Assembly: GCA_002401295.1 (NCBI GenBank)
Contig: NVSR01000153.1
Coordinates: forward strand, 1 to 8,144
Length of the DNA: 8,144 bases
Source: SAR324 cluster bacterium
GTDB taxonomy: Bacteria; SAR324; XYD2-FULL-50-16
Direction of reading: 5' to 3'
Translations under genes and position numbers: made by a program
Shown here: piece by piece, positions 6,368 through 8,144 of the stretch
How the letters are laid out: every line of letters begins with the position of its first letter
Numbering within the stretch: the first letter of the stretch is position 1
The notes under the pieces: model-generated
Databases searched by the model: none
Told to the model about the DNA's origin: nothing
The model's input: only the letters and a program-made list of their open reading frames with translations

Positions 6368-7792
6368 ATGAAACGGTTATTATTAATACTTTGCTTGTCC
6401 ATATATTTGGCTGCCACCGCAATAGCAGAATCCAATATCTCCCCTGCTGATACTTACCAAGCAAATTGCGCCAGCTGTCATGGAGAAAAACGTTATGGTA
6501 GTTACGCACCACCTTTAATCCCCGTATTTCTCAAGCGGCAGCAGAATCATCACTTGGAAAAAATTATTGCCGAGGGTCTAGCCAGTACTCAAATGCCTGC
6601 TTTTGAACAAGTACTTACAAAGGAGGAGATTGCCGGTTTAGTTACCTTCATTCGGACTCCAGTAAAAAATGTCCAATGGACACCCGAGGATATTCTCAAT
6701 AGTCGAGTAATATTTCCCCCAAAAGAAACTAAAATTCCAGATGATCTCAACAGGGAAAAAATTGTTTTAGTCGTTGAACGAGGTACCCGTAGCGTCATTG
6801 TGCTAAACGGTGAAACTATGGAAGAGCTCCATCGCTTCGATGTCGGCGAAATCCACGGTGGTCCTAAATTTGATGGAAGCTACAAACAAGTTTTTGTAGT
6901 TACGAGAGACGGTAAATTAACAGGCTATAATCTGGAAAAAGGGTATACTACAGTCAAAGCTAATATTGCAGTCAATACTAGAAATATTGCCGTTTCACCC
7001 GAAGGGGATTTCCTGGCTGTTGCCAATTTACTCCCACAAAATCTCACCATTTTCGATACCAAGTTAAACCCATTAAAGGTTTTCCCTTTACCAGCCAAAC
7101 CCAGTGGAGTGTACCATCTTCCCGGTACAAAACAGTTTATCCTTGCTCTTAGAGATAGTCCCAAGCTCTACCTCTTAAAGTATCCAGAACTTTCTTTACG
7201 TGAAGTTCAATTGAAATACCCCTTTGAGGATTTCATGTTTGTTCCAGGGCAGAATAAACTTTTTGCCAGTTCTCGAAAGCGCAAATCTATTTATCTTTAT
7301 AACCTGGATACCTTTACCCTGGAAAAGACATTGCCCATTGATGGCTTTCCTCACCTGTTTTCAGCTACTTTTTTCTTAAAGGATAAGAAGCTGTTTGCGG
7401 CACTAAACCACATGCATATTCCACAATTATCCATCATCAACATGGAAGACCTCACCATCGAAAAAACAATCAAACTCAAAGGAGCTGGTTACTTCGTTCG
7501 AACTCACCCTAAAAGCCCCTACTTATGGATTGATACCAATACTGAAGAAATTCAATTAGTAGGAAAAGAGAACTTAAACCTCCTCAAGCAAACCATTCAC
7601 CCTGCACCAGGGAAGAAGGCGATGCATATTGAATTTGATCATTCCGGTGAAAAAGCATTAATCAGCGTGTGGAATCAAAAAGGAGGAGTCGTAATTTATG
7701 ACTCTTCATCCTTAAAAGAAACCCAACGCATCCCATTCAATATGCCAATTGGGAAATACAATGCTTATAACAAGACGCATTTTCCTCTATAG
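6368..7792 (+). CDS. nirN: Exported c-domain plus d1-propeller protein, NirN-like (cytochrome cd1 family)
   Basis: A 474-residue periplasmic protein: signal peptide (cleavage near AIA at 18-20), a cytochrome c domain (about 25-100) with CASCH at 34-38 and probable ligand Met76 (STQMPAF), a linker with Trp104, then a C-terminal d1 propeller (about 130-474). Family marks are VGEIHGGPKFDGSY (159-172, His163 at the proximal d1 ligand position), RTHPKSPYLWIDTN (378-391), SVWNQKGGVVIYD (433-445) and GKYNAYNKTH (462-471). By hand alignment to NirS, the SHEHP and PFLHDGG segments that carry the two active-site histidines correspond here to LRDSP (261-265) and PFEDF (285-289), with no His. This argues against nitrite reductase and for NirN, which in Pseudomonas makes the acrylate side chain of heme d1. 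AAGGAAAGG gives a good ribosome binding site. NirS-like or a new subfamily remains possible. Confidence 0.78.
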   Translation: MKRLLLILCLSIYLAATAIAESNISPADTYQANCASCHGEKRYGSYAPPLIPVFLKRQQNHHLEKIIAEGLASTQMPAFEQVLTKEEIAGLVTFIRTPVKNVQWTPEDILNSRVIFPPKETKIPDDLNREKIVLVVERGTRSVIVLNGETMEELHRFDVGEIHGGPKFDGSYKQVFVVTRDGKLTGYNLEKGYTTVKANIAVNTRNIAVSPEGDFLAVANLLPQNLTIFDTKLNPLKVFPLPAKPSGVYHLPGTKQFILALRDSPKLYLLKYPELSLREVQLKYPFEDFMFVPGQNKLFASSRKRKSIYLYNLDTFTLEKTLPIDGFPHLFSATFFLKDKKLFAALNHMHIPQLSIINMEDLTIEKTIKLKGAGYFVRTHPKSPYLWIDTNTEEIQLVGKENLNLLKQTIHPAPGKKAMHIEFDHSGEKALISVWNQKGGVVIYDSSSLKETQRIPFNMPIGKYNAYNKTHFPL

Positions 7793-7846
7793 GCCCTTCA
7801 CATTTTCCTTAGTGGAAGAAAAAAACATTAGTTAGAGTATCCTCTA

Positions 7847-7900
7847 GTTCCCATATTCCCATGTTCCCATGAAAACATGGGAATATGGGAATATGGGAAC
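7847..7900 (+). repeat. 54-nt long hairpin built from TTCCCAT units
   Basis: A 25-nt left arm (7847-7871) and 25-nt right arm (7876-7900) pair completely around an AAAA loop, with one G-U pair (7863 with 7884). The left arm is itself three tandem copies of TTCCCAT(A/G), so the structure is both a direct and an inverted repeat. Transcribed from the plus strand the odd pair is G-U, from the minus strand it would be a C-A mismatch, which slightly favours plus-strand RNA. No U tract follows (ATCAGAACAC), so it is not an ordinary intrinsic terminator. It may protect the 3' end of the nirN-like mRNA, or be a member of a dispersed palindromic repeat family. It lies 55 nt after the last gene. Confidence 0.85.
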
Positions 7901-8095
7901 ATCAGAACACACACCAATGCAGTTACCCAGTTGGTACCTCCCTCAGAACGACTTTCCTACATAGTCCATTTTTTACTCCCAAAATCCAATTCTGCTGTTC
8001 CACGTCTGTATTACTGATGAGAGTTCTCCCTTTACGGGCTGTGTTCTTCGTGGTTATTTTTTTAATACTCTCCAAGGTCACCAAATTTTGGGCAC

Positions 8096-8133
8096 AAAAA
8101 AAGGGGAGTTATGATTTTCTCATAACTCCCCTT
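8096..8133 (-). terminator. Rho-independent terminator of a minus-strand gene beyond the right edge
   Basis: AAGGGGAGTTATGA (8101-8114) pairs with its perfect complement at 8120-8133 around a 5-nt loop. On the minus strand the stem ends in CCCC followed by seven U residues (A7 at 8096-8102). The plus-strand tail (CTATATG) is not U-rich. It therefore ends a transcript entering from the right. A TAA on the minus strand at 8142-8144 could be that gene's stop, which cannot be confirmed. Confidence 0.75.
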
Positions 8134-8144
8134 CTATATGCTTA

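Larger units (their letters stand above)
7793..8144. other. Non-coding region after the cluster
   Basis: No supportable gene in 352 nt. It holds the 54-nt hairpin at 7847-7900 and the minus-strand terminator at 8096-8133. A minus-strand reading frame of about 55 codons is open from about 8094 to 7930 but lies behind that terminator and resembles nothing I know. The stretch around 8038-8056 (GTGTTCTTCGTGGTTA) resembles a short intergenic repeat seen in many genomes. Confidence 0.5.

Noticed and set aside
6368..7792. Annotation of the cd1-family gene as nitrite reductase nirS
   Set aside because: The two NirS active-site histidine segments seem to be replaced, and the context (nirJ, nirF, no other nir genes) and length suit NirN better. 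Not fully excluded without a structure-based alignment.
8014..8020. CTGATGA, like the first core box of a hammerhead ribozyme
   Set aside because: No GAAA second core box or proper stem II follows at the needed distance.
7930..8094. Minus-strand open frame of about 55 codons after the cluster
   Set aside because: It lies directly behind a minus-strand terminator, has no clear start or ribosome binding site, and shows no recognisable motif.

Overview
The window reads as chromosomal DNA of a Gram-negative, didermic bacterium of moderate to low GC. It carries the tail of an Omp85-type outer-membrane barrel and several exported c-type cytochromes. The translation genes are ordinary, single-copy, bacterial-type genes. 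The sequence does not fix the phylum. A proteobacterium or related marine lineage is plausible, but that is a guess.

Left part (1-3190). A truncated and frameshifted Omp85/BamA-like barrel end (1-383, +) converges on the minus-strand translation operon rpsB (2184-3086), tsf (1235-2083), pyrH (465-1178). This operon has a good sigma70-like promoter at 3158-3187. It has a hairpin between rpsB and tsf, a near-ideal Rho-independent terminator between tsf and pyrH, and a hairpin followed by a U-rich tract after pyrH. The gene frr, usually next after pyrH, is not there. Ribosomal protein S2 carries a roughly 70-residue Ala/Pro/Lys/Glu tail encoded largely by four 30-bp tandem repeats.

Right part (3478-7792). 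Divergent from rpsB is a compact plus-strand cluster of the heme d1 / cytochrome cd1 type. It holds a small exported cytochrome c (NirC-like), a radical-SAM/SPASM enzyme (NirJ), an exported d1-propeller protein without a c domain (NirF), and, after an intergenic terminator, an exported c-domain plus d1-propeller fusion (NirN-like). NirJ and NirF overlap by ATGA. In known systems NirJ removes two propionates of didecarboxysiroheme and installs oxo groups in the cytoplasm. NirF and NirN then act on d1 precursors in the periplasm, and NirC-type cytochromes pass electrons. The fourth protein keeps the proximal d1 His ligand. By hand alignment it lacks the two distal active-site His residues of nitrite reductase NirS, so I read it as NirN-like rather than as the nitrite reductase.

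The cluster is bounded. The rpsB promoter lies on its left. On its right are a 54-nt hairpin and then a terminator belonging to a minus-strand gene beyond the window edge. No nirS, nirE or nirD/L/G/H homologue is present. This isolated late-step d1 gene set, without its reductase and without the early steps, is the most interesting thing in the window.
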